Of a stretch of DNA of 64,000 nt, positions 13,050 through 22,803 are shown piece after piece. A program made the position numbers and the translations under genes. Below the pieces are notes generated by a model. The model did not search any database. It worked only from the letters and a program-made list of their open reading frames with translations, and was not told where the DNA came from. Positions within the stretch are counted from its first letter, which is position 1; every line of letters starts with the position of its first letter. The stretch is from Manihot esculenta. Taxonomy: Eukaryota; Streptophyta; Magnoliopsida; Malpighiales; Euphorbiaceae. The stretch covers positions 8,233,038 through 8,297,037 of the forward strand of contig NC_035164.2 of the NCBI RefSeq assembly GCF_001659605.2. Direction: 5' to 3'.

Positions 13050-13863
13050 CTGATTCTAGTTAGCCATTAACAATTAAAATGACCCATGAATCTATAAATA
13101 AACACAATCTGCTTAATCTGATCAGAAGGTTGAAGAACATTTCCAACCACTAAGCTCCACTTCAGGGCTTATTCTCGTGACTGCCAAATATCAACATTTC
13201 AAGCAAGTTATTGCTGATCTATCTACCCAACAACCACAGGTGCAAATCTTAAATCAAACTGAAAGTAATTAGCCAATTACCAAGAGCCTTCCATTGATTC
13301 TTGATCACTAGCTGGACAATATTTGCCAATTACCCATTCAACATTTATATTCATTGGAGAACATCATTTCGTCTAAAAAAAAAAAAAAGAGAGAGAACAT
13401 CATTGATCTGACCCATTACTGGAAAATTATAGGAAATTTATGTTTATTAATTATTCTAGGCAGCACATGTTACATGACACATAGAATTTATCAACTGAAG
13501 CAATAACTAAAAAAAAAGAAAAGAATTACATGAAACATAGAACGCATGCATATATCACAAAACCATCAAATATAGAATTACTCGAAAGACAAAGTCATCC
13601 CCTTGACGATCTTATTTCCAAATGCCATGAAAGCAGACTCCTTTCTCCTATAGAACATTCCAGTCTTACTTCAAAGGTTATACTTCTCCAGTGACAGAGA
13701 ATCTGTTTTACAATTACAAATCACATGCTGAAAGTCTGAAAGCACCAGTCCCTTAATATAAATGGACATAAAAAGAATTTACCTCTTCAATAAGCAAGAA
13801 CTTGCTTTATTCGGTCCATTAAGTGACGGCTTAATTTCCTACAATCCAGGCCAAATTCTGTTA
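13050..13863. other. Non-repetitive segment with two possible minus-strand exons
   Basis: The composition is less AT-rich than the spacer. Reading minus, a TTGTAG acceptor then an open block at 13838-13783 is followed by a GTAAAT donor. A CTATAG acceptor then an open block at 13647-13578 ends in TAA. The two blocks join in frame (56 nt plus 70 nt), giving about 41 codons ending in MTLSFE. No family is recognised, and other frames through the second block are also open, so coding status is doubtful. Confidence 0.25.
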
Positions 13864-14048
13864 TGTAGAAGGATAATATTTGTTGTATTTCACAATAGAG
13901 ATTACAATCTATTTATACATGAGAGAGGGTATCTAAATAGGAAGGAAAATCAAGTCTATGATTATACAATCCCTAGGATTAAGCAACTGACCCATCTATC
14001 AATATTTACTTCCTATATTAACATATTTACTTTCTATAACTTATAACA
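13864..14048 (-). repeat. 3' LTR of the gag-less copia element
   Basis: 185 bp, TG...CA ends, identical by eye to 17818-18002. It is preceded on the plus strand by target-site copy TGTTA. Confidence 0.95.
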
Positions 14049-14055
14049 CTCCCCC

Positions 14056-17000
14056 TCAAGTTGGATCATAAATGTTAATCATGCCCAACTTGTTACATAT
14101 ATAATCGACTCGAGTCCCATTTAGAGCTTTAGTGAAAATATCTCCTAATTGTTCTCCAGTTCGGATATGTTCTGTTGATATTATCTTTTGTTGAACCTTT
14201 TCACGAACAAAATGACAATCAATCTCGATGTGTTTGGTCCTCTCGTGAAATACTGGATTGGAGGCAATGTGGATAGCTGCTTGATTATCACACCACAACT
14301 TAGCAGGCACCGAATTTGAAAACCCAACTTCTTCCAACAGTTGATGTACCCACAAGATTTCACAAACGGCTTGTGCCATGGCTCGATATTCAGATTCAGC
14401 ACTAGAACGGGAGACCACATTTTGCTTCTTACTTTTCCATGAGACCAAGTTACCTCCCACAAAAACACAATACCCAGTAGTTGACCTCCTATCAACTTTC
14501 GAGCCTGCCCAATCAGCATCAGAAAAGCATTCAATATTTGAGTGTCCATGGTTACCATAGAATAGGCCTCGCCCTGGGGCCCCTTTAAGGTAACAAAGAA
14601 TCTGTCCCAGAGCATCCCACTGGGCAACAGTAGGAGAGGACATAAACTGACTTACCACACTCACTGAATATGCAATATCAGGACGAGTCACAGTCAAATA
14701 ATTCAGCTTACCAACTAATTTTCTGTACCTTCCAGGATCTGCAAATGGCTCACTGTCTTCTGTGGTAAGTTGAAGGTTAGGGGTCATTGGGGTACTACAA
14801 GGCTTAGCACCCAATTTTCCTGTTTCTGCCAACAAATCAAGAACATATTTTCTTTGAGATAAGAAGATGCCTTTCTTACACCGCATAACTTCAATTCCCA
14901 AGAAATATTTCAAGGAACCCAAATCCTTTGTATGAAACTGTGTTTTAAGAAATTCTTTTAAGAATGTGATGCCAGCAATGTCACTTCCTGTAATAACGAT
15001 ATCATCCACATATACTACAAGCAGAATTACTCCACTATCAGAATTTCTATAAAACACTGAGTGATCACACTTACTCATCTTCATTCCAAACTGTTGGACC
15101 ACCTCACTAAACCTGCCAAACCATGCTCGAGGACTCTGTTTCAAGCCATAAAGGGATTTTCGAAGTCTACAAACCTTACCTGACTCCCCCTGAGCAACAA
15201 AACCAGGTGGTTGCTCAATATAAACCTCCTCCTGAAGATTACCATGAAGAAAAGCATTTTTAATATCCAGTTGATGCAAGGGCCAATCATGAGTAGCCGC
15301 CAAGGAAATAAACAATCGGACAGATGCGAGCTTGGCAACTGGAGAGAATGTATCAGAATAGTCAACTCCATAAGTTTGTGCATAACCTTTGGCCACTAAA
15401 CGGGCCTTGAGGCGAGCAATAGATCCATCAGGGTTTACTTTTACTGCAAACACCCATTTGCACCCAATAGCCCGCTTTCCTGGGGGCAAGGACATCAACT
15501 CCCAAGTACCATTAGTGTCAAGGGCCATCATTTCCTCTTCCATTGCAGCACGCCAACCAGGATGGGACAAAGCCTCAATAACAGTTTTGGGAATTGAAAT
15601 AGAATCTAAAGCAGTGACAAAACAACGAGAAGAGGAGGATAATTGATCATAAGAGACACAAGATGAAATAGGATAAGTGCAAGTACGTTTACCTTTGCGA
15701 AGAGCAATGGGCAAATCCAAATCAGACGGTGAAGGATCAGTGGGAGCAGGATCTGTCGACGAAGAAGCAGGTAGCGGAACGGAGTCAGAGTCCTCTAAGC
15801 GTCTGGAATACACATGAAAGATGGGAGGGCGACCTGGCACATGAGCGAAAGGTGTAGGAGTAGTCTGAGGAGACAAAGAGCGAACAGTGTATAACAAGAG
15901 GTCATCTTCCTCCCCCTCGGTGTTATAAACAGATGATGGCGGAAAAAATGGAGTGGACTCAAAGAATGTTACATCCGCAGACACAAGATACCGATTCAGA
16001 TCAGGAGAAAAACAACGATACCCTTTCTGACGTCGAGAGTAGCCAAGGAAGACACATTTGAGTGATTTAGGATCCAATTTAGTAACCTGTGGACGAACAT
16101 CACGAACAAAACATGTACAACCAAACATACGTGGCTCAATAGGAAACAAAGATTTAGTGGGAAACAAAATGTTATAAGGGATATCACCATGAAGGATGGA
16201 GGAAGGCATGCGATTGATCAAAAAACAAGCAGTGGATACAGCATCAGCCCAAAAACATTTAGGTACCTTCATTTGGAATAAGAGAGCTCTGGCTACTTCA
16301 AGAAGATGTCGATTTTTTCTTTCAGCAACTCCATTTTGTGAAGGAGTGGCAACACAAGATGACTGATGAAGAATCCCTTTTTGTAACAAATAAGATTGAA
16401 ATTCCCCAGAGAGATACTCTTTAGCATTATCACTTTGCAATATACGGATGGAAGTATTGAATTGGGTTTGGATTTCAGCATAAAATGCACAAAAAACAGA
16501 AAATAATTCTGAACGACTCTTCATTAAAAATAACCAAGTAGTACGAGAGAAATCATCGACAAAAGTAACAAAATACTTAAAGCCAGACTTAGACACAACA
16601 GGACAAGGACCCCAAACATCTGAATGTACTAACTCAAAGGGGGACGAAGCCCGTTTATTGACTCGAGGCAGTGTAGGTAAACGATGATGTTTGGCAAATT
16701 GACAAGATTCACAATCTAGAGTAGACAAAGAATGAAACTGTGGATATAACTTCTTTAAAACTGAGAGAGAAGGATGCCCCAAACGACAATGAACATCAAA
16801 AGGTGTTAAACGAGTGGAGCATACCAGAGATCGAGGAGATCGAGGTAGTTGTTGATCCAAGACGTAAAGACCCTCTGACTCACTCCCTCTACCAATAATC
16901 TGCTTCGTCGAAAGATCCTGAAAAACACAGTGATCAGGAAAAAATGAGACACAACAATTCAATGCACGAGTGAGTTTGCTAACGGAAAGCAAATTAAATG

Positions 17001-17418
17001 CGAACTTAGGGAGACATAACACAGAGGATACAGAAAGAGAAGGGGTTAAGTTGACATGACCAGAACCAATGACAGAAGATTTAGTGCCATCAGCAAGAGT
17101 AACATAAGAAGGCGATGTACGAGACTCAAGATTGGACAAAAGGGTAGAATTACCTGACATATGATCGGTAGCACCAGAATCAATAACCCATTTTGAGGAT
17201 GAAGATACAAGACATGTAGTAGAGTTACCTGACTCGGCAATTGCAGTGATAGAGGAGGAATTAGAGGATTTTAGAGATGCCTGGTATTGGACGAATTGTG
17301 CATACTCATCTGCAGATATCAAAATTCCTTGATTAGAAGATCCATTCAATTTGTGTTCCGTGATTTTAGTCATCATAGGAATCACATCAGTTACGGTGGT
17401 GGTTTTCACTTCAACCAT
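14056..17418 (-). CDS. Copia Pol polyprotein (protease, integrase, RT, RNase H), no gag
   Basis: Uninterrupted 1120-aa frame starting at the ATG at 17416-17418. About 70 residues of low-complexity sequence come first (possibly the last part of gag, but without a CCHC knuckle). They are followed by aspartic protease (VIDSGATDHM, about residues 77-86) and the integrase HHCC zinc finger (H-x3-GHPS...C-x2-C, about 210-243). The integrase core follows (VHSDVWGP, SDNAKEY, NGVAERKNR), then RT (LVAKGYAQ, the catalytic YVDDI at about residue 803) and RNase H (SDADWAG near 967). The C-terminal part holds CDNQAAIHIASNPVFHERTKHI and the DIFTKAL motif of this lineage. All catalytic residues I can check are present. 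The usual fused gag (about 300 residues with CCHC) is missing, so the element should be non-autonomous. Confidence 0.95.
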   Translation of the reverse strand: MVEVKTTTVTDVIPMMTKITEHKLNGSSNQGILISADEYAQFVQYQASLKSSNSSSITAIAESGNSTTCLVSSSSKWVIDSGATDHMSGNSTLLSNLESRTSPSYVTLADGTKSSVIGSGHVNLTPSLSVSSVLCLPKFAFNLLSVSKLTRALNCCVSFFPDHCVFQDLSTKQIIGRGSESEGLYVLDQQLPRSPRSLVCSTRLTPFDVHCRLGHPSLSVLKKLYPQFHSLSTLDCESCQFAKHHRLPTLPRVNKRASSPFELVHSDVWGPCPVVSKSGFKYFVTFVDDFSRTTWLFLMKSRSELFSVFCAFYAEIQTQFNTSIRILQSDNAKEYLSGEFQSYLLQKGILHQSSCVATPSQNGVAERKNRHLLEVARALLFQMKVPKCFWADAVSTACFLINRMPSSILHGDIPYNILFPTKSLFPIEPRMFGCTCFVRDVRPQVTKLDPKSLKCVFLGYSRRQKGYRCFSPDLNRYLVSADVTFFESTPFFPPSSVYNTEGEEDDLLLYTVRSLSPQTTPTPFAHVPGRPPIFHVYSRRLEDSDSVPLPASSSTDPAPTDPSPSDLDLPIALRKGKRTCTYPISSCVSYDQLSSSSRCFVTALDSISIPKTVIEALSHPGWRAAMEEEMMALDTNGTWELMSLPPGKRAIGCKWVFAVKVNPDGSIARLKARLVAKGYAQTYGVDYSDTFSPVAKLASVRLFISLAATHDWPLHQLDIKNAFLHGNLQEEVYIEQPPGFVAQGESGKVCRLRKSLYGLKQSPRAWFGRFSEVVQQFGMKMSKCDHSVFYRNSDSGVILLVVYVDDIVITGSDIAGITFLKEFLKTQFHTKDLGSLKYFLGIEVMRCKKGIFLSQRKYVLDLLAETGKLGAKPCSTPMTPNLQLTTEDSEPFADPGRYRKLVGKLNYLTVTRPDIAYSVSVVSQFMSSPTVAQWDALGQILCYLKGAPGRGLFYGNHGHSNIECFSDADWAGSKVDRRSTTGYCVFVGGNLVSWKSKKQNVVSRSSAESEYRAMAQAVCEILWVHQLLEEVGFSNSVPAKLWCDNQAAIHIASNPVFHERTKHIEIDCHFVREKVQQKIISTEHIRTGEQLGDIFTKALNGTRVDYICNKLGMINIYDPT

Positions 17419-17474
17419 GACAACAAACCCAAAACGACAGCAACAAAAGAAACACAGAATCAGAAAACAGTACC

Positions 17475-17600
17475 CGGCGTGAACAGTACCACGTGAACAG
17501 TACCGATGAACAGTGTTGATGAACAGTGTTGATGAACAGTACTAGTGAACAGTACCGATGAACAGTACCGTGAACAGTCCGATGAACAGTACCGATAAAA
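17475..17600 (-). repeat. Short tandem repeats in the copia leader
   Basis: Between the PBS and the pol start, the minus strand carries about nine copies of a 12-13-nt unit of the form (G)TACTGTTCATCG or TACTGTTCACG. On the plus strand they read 'gatgaacagtaccg'. They occupy the place where gag would be expected and may be a recombination scar or a leader element. Confidence 0.85.
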
Positions 17601-17817
17601 ACACCTCCCCAAAACCCGAACGGCAAATAAACCTCAGATCTGACAAGGGAACGATGTGGCGACTCCAGCGATGGTGAGATCCAAATATTACCCGTTATGG
17701 GTAACTCAAATAAACAGAGCCCTAAGTCTCCAAAAAAAAATTTTTTTTTTTTTCTTAAAAAAAAAAACTTTGACGGGAGAGAAAAATTAAATCTCTACGA
17801 GAAAGGCTCTGATACCA

Positions 17818-18002
17818 TGTAGAAGGATAATATTTGTTGTATTTCACAATAGAGATTACAATCTATTTATACATGAGAGAGGGTATCTAAATAGGAAGGA
17901 AAATCAAGTCTATGATTATACAATCCCTAGGATTAAGCAACTGACCCATCTATCAATATTTACTTCCTATATTAACATATTTACTTTCTATAACTTATAA
18001 CA
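17818..18002 (-). repeat. 5' LTR of the gag-less copia element
   Basis: 185 bp, identical by eye to 13864-14048. It is followed on the plus strand by target-site copy TGTTA (18003-18007). The tRNA-Met type PBS directly adjoins at the low-coordinate side. Confidence 0.95.
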
Positions 18003-19363
18003 TGTTAAATTCAAGTGCATAGGAGAAATCAAACACACAAAGCAAATGGCATATTATAATAGGAAAGAAGACAAAAACACGAAAAAGGGAAGGATTGCTC
18101 AAAGGCTATGGTAGAAATGATGTTGATTCATCAGCTTGCTTTCTTCTTCAAAGATTGCTGACATTCAGCTCTGCAATCTGCCACTTGGCAAATACAAAGT
18201 TAGGTAAGGAACAGGTGAAGACTAATAAATGTCATTAAAAATCCATTTCTGCAAACTTTGCTATTCCCCTACTAATATAAAATAAATGGACCATGTTGAT
18301 CTTGAATCCCATTGAACTATCAAAGCAAAGCATACACATGGTTTGTAATGTGCTGAGATGCAATGCTCCTATAAACTTTTTTAAGGCTTAGAAGTTTTCT
18401 ATGGAATCAGTAAACAAAAACATGCCTGAATATTTGCTTTCAGTGTTAGCAAAGCAAATGGAATAGTCAGCAAGCTCAAAAGGAAATGCTTAACATTGAC
18501 ATGGACATAAAAAAAATCAGACATTTTTATATCCATGCGTGCAAAAATGCATCATAACCATTATAGCTAATAATTATGGCAGACTCAAGAGTCAAGAGTG
18601 ATAGAAGCAGACTAATGGAATGAATTTATTTAAACAGGATGCCTTACACCAGTGATTGATGAATCCAAACCAGGAAATTGAATAATATATTATAATGGCA
18701 ACAGCATTTTTCATTGCTTCACACAATAGAGTTGTGCACCAGAATTAACTCTGAATGTTCATGCTATACATCATGGTAATAATATTTGATACTCAAAAAA
18801 CTTCAACTCATGATAGACAGATAGCTAAATGCAACCAAATTTTAGTTCAATAAGCAATAAGCTAATGATTTTTGTTTTCGAAGTAATATGCAAATAATGA
18901 GAGGAAGAATACAAGATTTCACATAAAATAATCTAAAATATACTAAGTACTTGCTTTGCAGGTTAAAGTGCTAAAAAGACTAACTTAAGGATCAAAAGGA
19001 AAAAAAAAAAAGAAACAAAATAGAAAATGAAGTTAAGACATAAGCAGTAAAAGTATCCAGTTCAGAATATCTGAAGAAATTTCTCATATATCATCAAGGT
19101 ATTATCAATATGAAATTTCAGCTTACATATAGGAAGACGGCAGGATACAGTTCCATCTCTCTGACATGGATCCACTGCGAAAAAATATGAAGAAAAAGGA
19201 TTATAATCAAGCCAAGCCTGTTTCACACTGCAGCTTAGTTGAGTTGAGATGTATATTCCTAAACATCTGAATGACCAAATTAAGAGAGAGATTAGTAAAA
19301 AACCAAAATAAAAATTTTACAGCATTCCAAAAACCAGTATACTTAAAATAGCTAAAGCATGTA
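18003..19363. other. Spacer between copia element and helicase; possible 3' exons
   Basis: No ORF of note. On the minus strand an exon-like block at 19174-19127 is bounded by TTCGCAG and GTAAGC and is open in more than one frame. Another possible acceptor (GCCAAG) is at about 18184. These could be spliced 3' UTR exons of the helicase transcript or part of an unidentified gene into whose intron the copia element jumped. I cannot decide from sequence alone. Confidence 0.3.
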
Positions 19364-22300
19364 CTAAGCACGCCGTCTACTGAAGTGCCAAGAATTAGTT
19401 TCATGTCTGTCATAAAGTGGTTCAATGTGCTCTAGACATTTGCGCTTTCTCATCTTCATTGGATCTGAAGCTTTGAAGAATCTTGGTGCAAGTTCTACAA
19501 GCCATTTCGGGTCAATAACAGTTATCTCACGCATGTACTCCTTTGTGGTCATTACTGCCTCGTGATAGATGACCCAGTCTGGTTGTCTGTGGAAAAGAGC
19601 ACTACTTGGGTGGATATAAACAATCTGATTGTTAACTAGACTCCGATAACCCCCTTGTGGATCCTTTCTAGCTGTATGGAAAAAGAATCCAGCAGTAATT
19701 GCTTTCCTTATCTTCTTAAAATCCTTTCCAGTGCTCACAACATCCAGCTTATACTTATCCATGATGGTTAGAAGTTGTTTTCTAACATCCTGTGCCCTCC
19801 TCAATGATCGAAACTGAACAAAATTCTCAGAACACCAAGGCCCTGAAAATCCTTTTGCTTTCCAGGCATCATAAACACCAAGTAAAGTCAGATGATCTCC
19901 TTCTGGATAGAAAAGGTTAGCCCTCTTCTGATCGGCTTGAGCTTGTTTTTCCCTAGGCCTGTAGAAGATGTTACCAGTTTGGACCATAGCAATAATAGTC
20001 AAAATCTCGTCACTGCACCCAAGATCAACACTAGCCAACAACATTTTAGATAATGGTGGATCAAGAGGAAATTCTGACATTAGTCTCCCTGGTTTGGTCA
20101 GAAGCCCCTCTTCATCCAGACAACCTAGACTATACAATTGTTCCATGGCAGAAATGAGGGCTGGGGATGAAGGCCTATCCATAAAATCAAAAGAGAATGG
20201 ATCTCTAATTCCCATGGCTATCAGGGTGAGCATGGTTTCTGCAAGGTTAACTCTTTGGATTTCTGGAGTTGTAGTAGGGGTCATCTCAGTATGAAATGCA
20301 CTCTCGGTGTAGAGACGGTAGCACTTTCCTGGACCAGTACGCCCAGCACGCCCAGCTCGTTGCTTGGCTGATGCTTGTGAAATAGGGGTTATAATCAGAG
20401 ATTCAACCCCTAATTTTGAATTATAAATATTTTGTTTCATAAATCCAGGATCAATGACATAGAAAATTCCGTCAATAGTCAAAGAGGCCTCAGCAATATT
20501 GGTTGCCACTACCACTTTCCTCTTCCCTGTTGGAGCTGGTTCAAATATCCTTGATTGCACTTCACCAGGAAGTGCACTATATACAGGCAAGATAATCAAC
20601 TCTGGAACATTTTTACCCAGCCCTTTCATCCTCGTATCAAGAGACTCACATGCACAATCTATTTCTTCCTGACCTGTCAAGAAGAGAAGAATGTCTCCTT
20701 CAGGTTCTGTCAAGTGTATTTGTAGAACTGTTGTAAGAGCTGTATCAAGGTAATCACTTTCTGGCTGTTTGGTATACAGTATCTCCACAGGAAAAGATCT
20801 TCCAGGAATAGTGAAAATATTGCAGTTAAAGAAATAGCCAGAAAATTTTTCTGCATCCAGTGTGGCAGATGTTACAATCAAACGGAGATCTGATCTCCTT
20901 TGTAGAAGTTGCTTCAGTAGGCCAAGAAGAACATCAGTATAAATTGTCCTCTCATGAGCCTCATCAAGCATAATGACTGAGTACCGAGATAGATTATTGT
21001 CAATCAAAAACTCCCTGAGAAATAAACCATCAGTCAAGTATTTGATCACAGTAGTAGGTCCAGTGCAATCCTCAAAACGAATAGCATAACCGATTTCCTC
21101 TCCTAAACGACAACCAAACTCTTCAGCTACCCTCTTTGCCACGGAAATTGCAGCTACCCTACGTGGCTGAGTGCAGATAATATTCCCACTTGCTGTGTAA
21201 CCAGCCTCTGCAAGATACTGGGTTATCTGTGTAGTCTTCCCTGACCCAGTCTCACCAATAACAATTAGAACCTGGTTGTCAATCACAGCCTTGACTAATT
21301 CCTCCTTCAACCTGTAAATTGGCAAGCATTGTCTCTGTTCCTGGATGGATAACTTTGTCCTTTGATCAAAAGTGAATGATTTCCCAAAGGTATCCTTCTT
21401 CCACTCTGGTATGTTATATGCAGATGAGCCAACACTCCTCAGCTCCTGCGCGAAATGCCTATCCCCAGTCTCAGGCATTGGGTCTTCCCAAGCACGATTA
21501 AGATCCTTAGGTATCCAATCGAGCATCCTCCTCATATTCTCTTCCCGCACTTCTCTCTGCTCCTTTATGAGTGCAGATTGAAGTACGGCTGCACGACTCA
21601 TTGATCCTTCTAGGTTCTTAAATATCTTCACAGGTGACGTATCGACACCATTACTATGTCTAGTTCTCCCTCGCAAAAAGGCCGGTTCATCCTCATTCAG
21701 CTCTATCTCAATCCCCTCCTCAGCCTCTGAATCATCCTCCTGATCATCACACCTAGGAAACTCTCTCCCACTCGAAACACCTGAAGCAATCAACTGATTC
21801 AATTCATACTTGTCTGGGGAGCTCATTCTCATCCTTTTTACCGTCCTTTGTGATAAAAATGCATCAGCTCTGTCCTTCTCTTCTGAACTCAACTTAATTC
21901 CAGAAACACCAGTCCCAGTCATGGGTCTTTCTGTTAACCAACTAATAAAATCAGCATTATTGCCCTTGGCTTTCTTCAACAAATCCAAATCCTTACCGGT
22001 ATCCTGATCAGCATCCTTCATGGAAAGCCTCAACCTTTTTTTCCCAGTTGACTCAGAAACAACTTTTACATAAACCTCCTCCCCAATCCGTAGATCCTTG
22101 TTACTCCCATCAAAATCCGATTCATGAATCAAACCCTCCTTTCCATTAAATTCATCCAACACAACAAAACATCCCCTATCCATCACTCTGGAAACTCTAC
22201 CCCTGTACACACGACGCTCCGGTTCCCCCATTCCACCACCGATGAAGCCCTTCTCCCGAAATTTCTTATCCAACTTCGGAAGCGGAAGAAAGGCATGAAT

Positions 22301-22513
22301 GATCTTAATGAGATTTTGGACCAAGTAATCAGGCAATTCAGCCCCGTTTTCCTTTAGTTTGGAATCGAATTCCGGGAAAGAATCACAAGTACGGCCCAAT
22401 TCTATGACGAATTCGGCTAACACTTTGTCTGCAAATCCTAGGTGGGTTTGGAGCTCGGAAGAAACATGGGATAACAGTGACAGGTATTCTAATTTCTTCA
22501 AATCAGTATCCAT
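19364..22513 (-). CDS. PRP22: DEAH-box pre-mRNA-splicing RNA helicase, PRP22/DHX8 type
   Basis: Spliceosomal ATPase of the family that releases spliced mRNA from the spliceosome in the nucleus. A single 1049-aa exon starts at the ATG at 22511-22513; an in-frame TTG just upstream is not used. Order: an N-terminal helical domain ([16 protein letters not shown]...), an S1 RNA-binding domain at about residues 105-175 ([19 protein letters not shown]), then the linker. The helicase core has [14 protein letters not shown] (LDEAHERT), [10 protein letters not shown] and [14 protein letters not shown]2 and OB-fold regions follow, ending ...RRRA as in PRP22 proteins. All core motifs are intact. From memory, Arabidopsis DEAH5 is about 1170 aa with a charged repeat region before S1; that region is missing or short here. 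Several otherwise conserved positions after motif VI differ, so this may be a diverged paralogue. Confidence 0.93.
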   Translation of the reverse strand: MDTDLKKLEYLSLLSHVSSELQTHLGFADKVLAEFVIELGRTCDSFPEFDSKLKENGAELPDYLVQNLIKIIHAFLPLPKLDKKFREKGFIGGGMGEPERRVYRGRVSRVMDRGCFVVLDEFNGKEGLIHESDFDGSNKDLRIGEEVYVKVVSESTGKKRLRLSMKDADQDTGKDLDLLKKAKGNNADFISWLTERPMTGTGVSGIKLSSEEKDRADAFLSQRTVKRMRMSSPDKYELNQLIASGVSSGREFPRCDDQEDDSEAEEGIEIELNEDEPAFLRGRTRHSNGVDTSPVKIFKNLEGSMSRAAVLQSALIKEQREVREENMRRMLDWIPKDLNRAWEDPMPETGDRHFAQELRSVGSSAYNIPEWKKDTFGKSFTFDQRTKLSIQEQRQCLPIYRLKEELVKAVIDNQVLIVIGETGSGKTTQITQYLAEAGYTASGNIICTQPRRVAAISVAKRVAEEFGCRLGEEIGYAIRFEDCTGPTTVIKYLTDGLFLREFLIDNNLSRYSVIMLDEAHERTIYTDVLLGLLKQLLQRRSDLRLIVTSATLDAEKFSGYFFNCNIFTIPGRSFPVEILYTKQPESDYLDTALTTVLQIHLTEPEGDILLFLTGQEEIDCACESLDTRMKGLGKNVPELIILPVYSALPGEVQSRIFEPAPTGKRKVVVATNIAEASLTIDGIFYVIDPGFMKQNIYNSKLGVESLIITPISQASAKQRAGRAGRTGPGKCYRLYTESAFHTEMTPTTTPEIQRVNLAETMLTLIAMGIRDPFSFDFMDRPSSPALISAMEQLYSLGCLDEEGLLTKPGRLMSEFPLDPPLSKMLLASVDLGCSDEILTIIAMVQTGNIFYRPREKQAQADQKRANLFYPEGDHLTLLGVYDAWKAKGFSGPWCSENFVQFRSLRRAQDVRKQLLTIMDKYKLDVVSTGKDFKKIRKAITAGFFFHTARKDPQGGYRSLVNNQIVYIHPSSALFHRQPDWVIYHEAVMTTKEYMREITVIDPKWLVELAPRFFKASDPMKMRKRKCLEHIEPLYDRHETNSWHFSRRRA

Positions 22514-22620
22514 TGAAAATCTTTTCAATGAGAATATGACAATAGAACAGAGATTGAAAAATAAAAAAGAGGAAGAAGAAGCAGGATTTATTGAAGTAAT
22601 TTAGGGTTTTTTCAAGTACC
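22514..22620 (-). promoter_or_regulatory. Helicase 5' leader with telo-box
   Basis: Upstream of the start codon the minus strand carries AAACCCTAA (22601-22609), a telo-box typical of promoters and leaders of plant ribosome and RNA-processing genes. A CT/TC-rich leader stretch lies between it and the ATG. A GTACTT sequence preceded by AAACAG at about 22619 could be a 5'-UTR splice donor. Confidence 0.45.
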
Positions 22621-22706
22621 TGTTTTATAGTATTTAGATTCCTCTTCCTTTCCTCTTCCTGCCTGGAAATTGGATTTTCTCCCGACTCAGGCTGTCGATT
22701 TGGAAA

Positions 22707-22803
22707 ATTCTTGGCAATCAAATCAATAAAATTCTTGGCAATCAATCAAGTCAATAACATTCTTGGCAATCAAGTCAACAACATTCTTGGCAATCAAGTC
22801 AAT
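22707..22803. repeat. Four tandem 24-28-bp repeats upstream of the helicase
   Basis: The unit 'attcttggcaatcaagtcaa(t/c)aac' occurs four times in a row, the second with a 4-bp internal duplication (aatcaatcaa). It lies about 200-290 bp upstream of the helicase ATG. On the minus strand the units read in one frame as repeats of D-L-I-A-K-N-V/F, interrupted by the 4-bp insertion. Confidence 0.8.

Larger units (their letters stand above)
13864..18002 (-). mobile_element. Young gag-less Ty1/copia retrotransposon
   Basis: A 4139-bp element, minus orientation, bounded by 185-bp LTRs (13864-14048 and 17818-18002) that are identical by eye. It is flanked by a perfect 5-bp duplication TGTTA (13859-13863 and 18003-18007). 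LTR ends are TG...CA. A primer-binding site complementary to initiator tRNA-Met (TGGTATCAGAGCC) abuts the 5' LTR at about 17805-17817. A polypurine tract (TTGAGGGGGAG on the minus strand) abuts the 3' LTR at 14049-14059. The only ORF encodes protease-integrase-RT-RNase H; the 400 bp between PBS and ORF are far too short for gag. Identical LTRs point to recent insertion, so an autonomous relative presumably supplied Gag in trans (inference). Confidence 0.95.
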
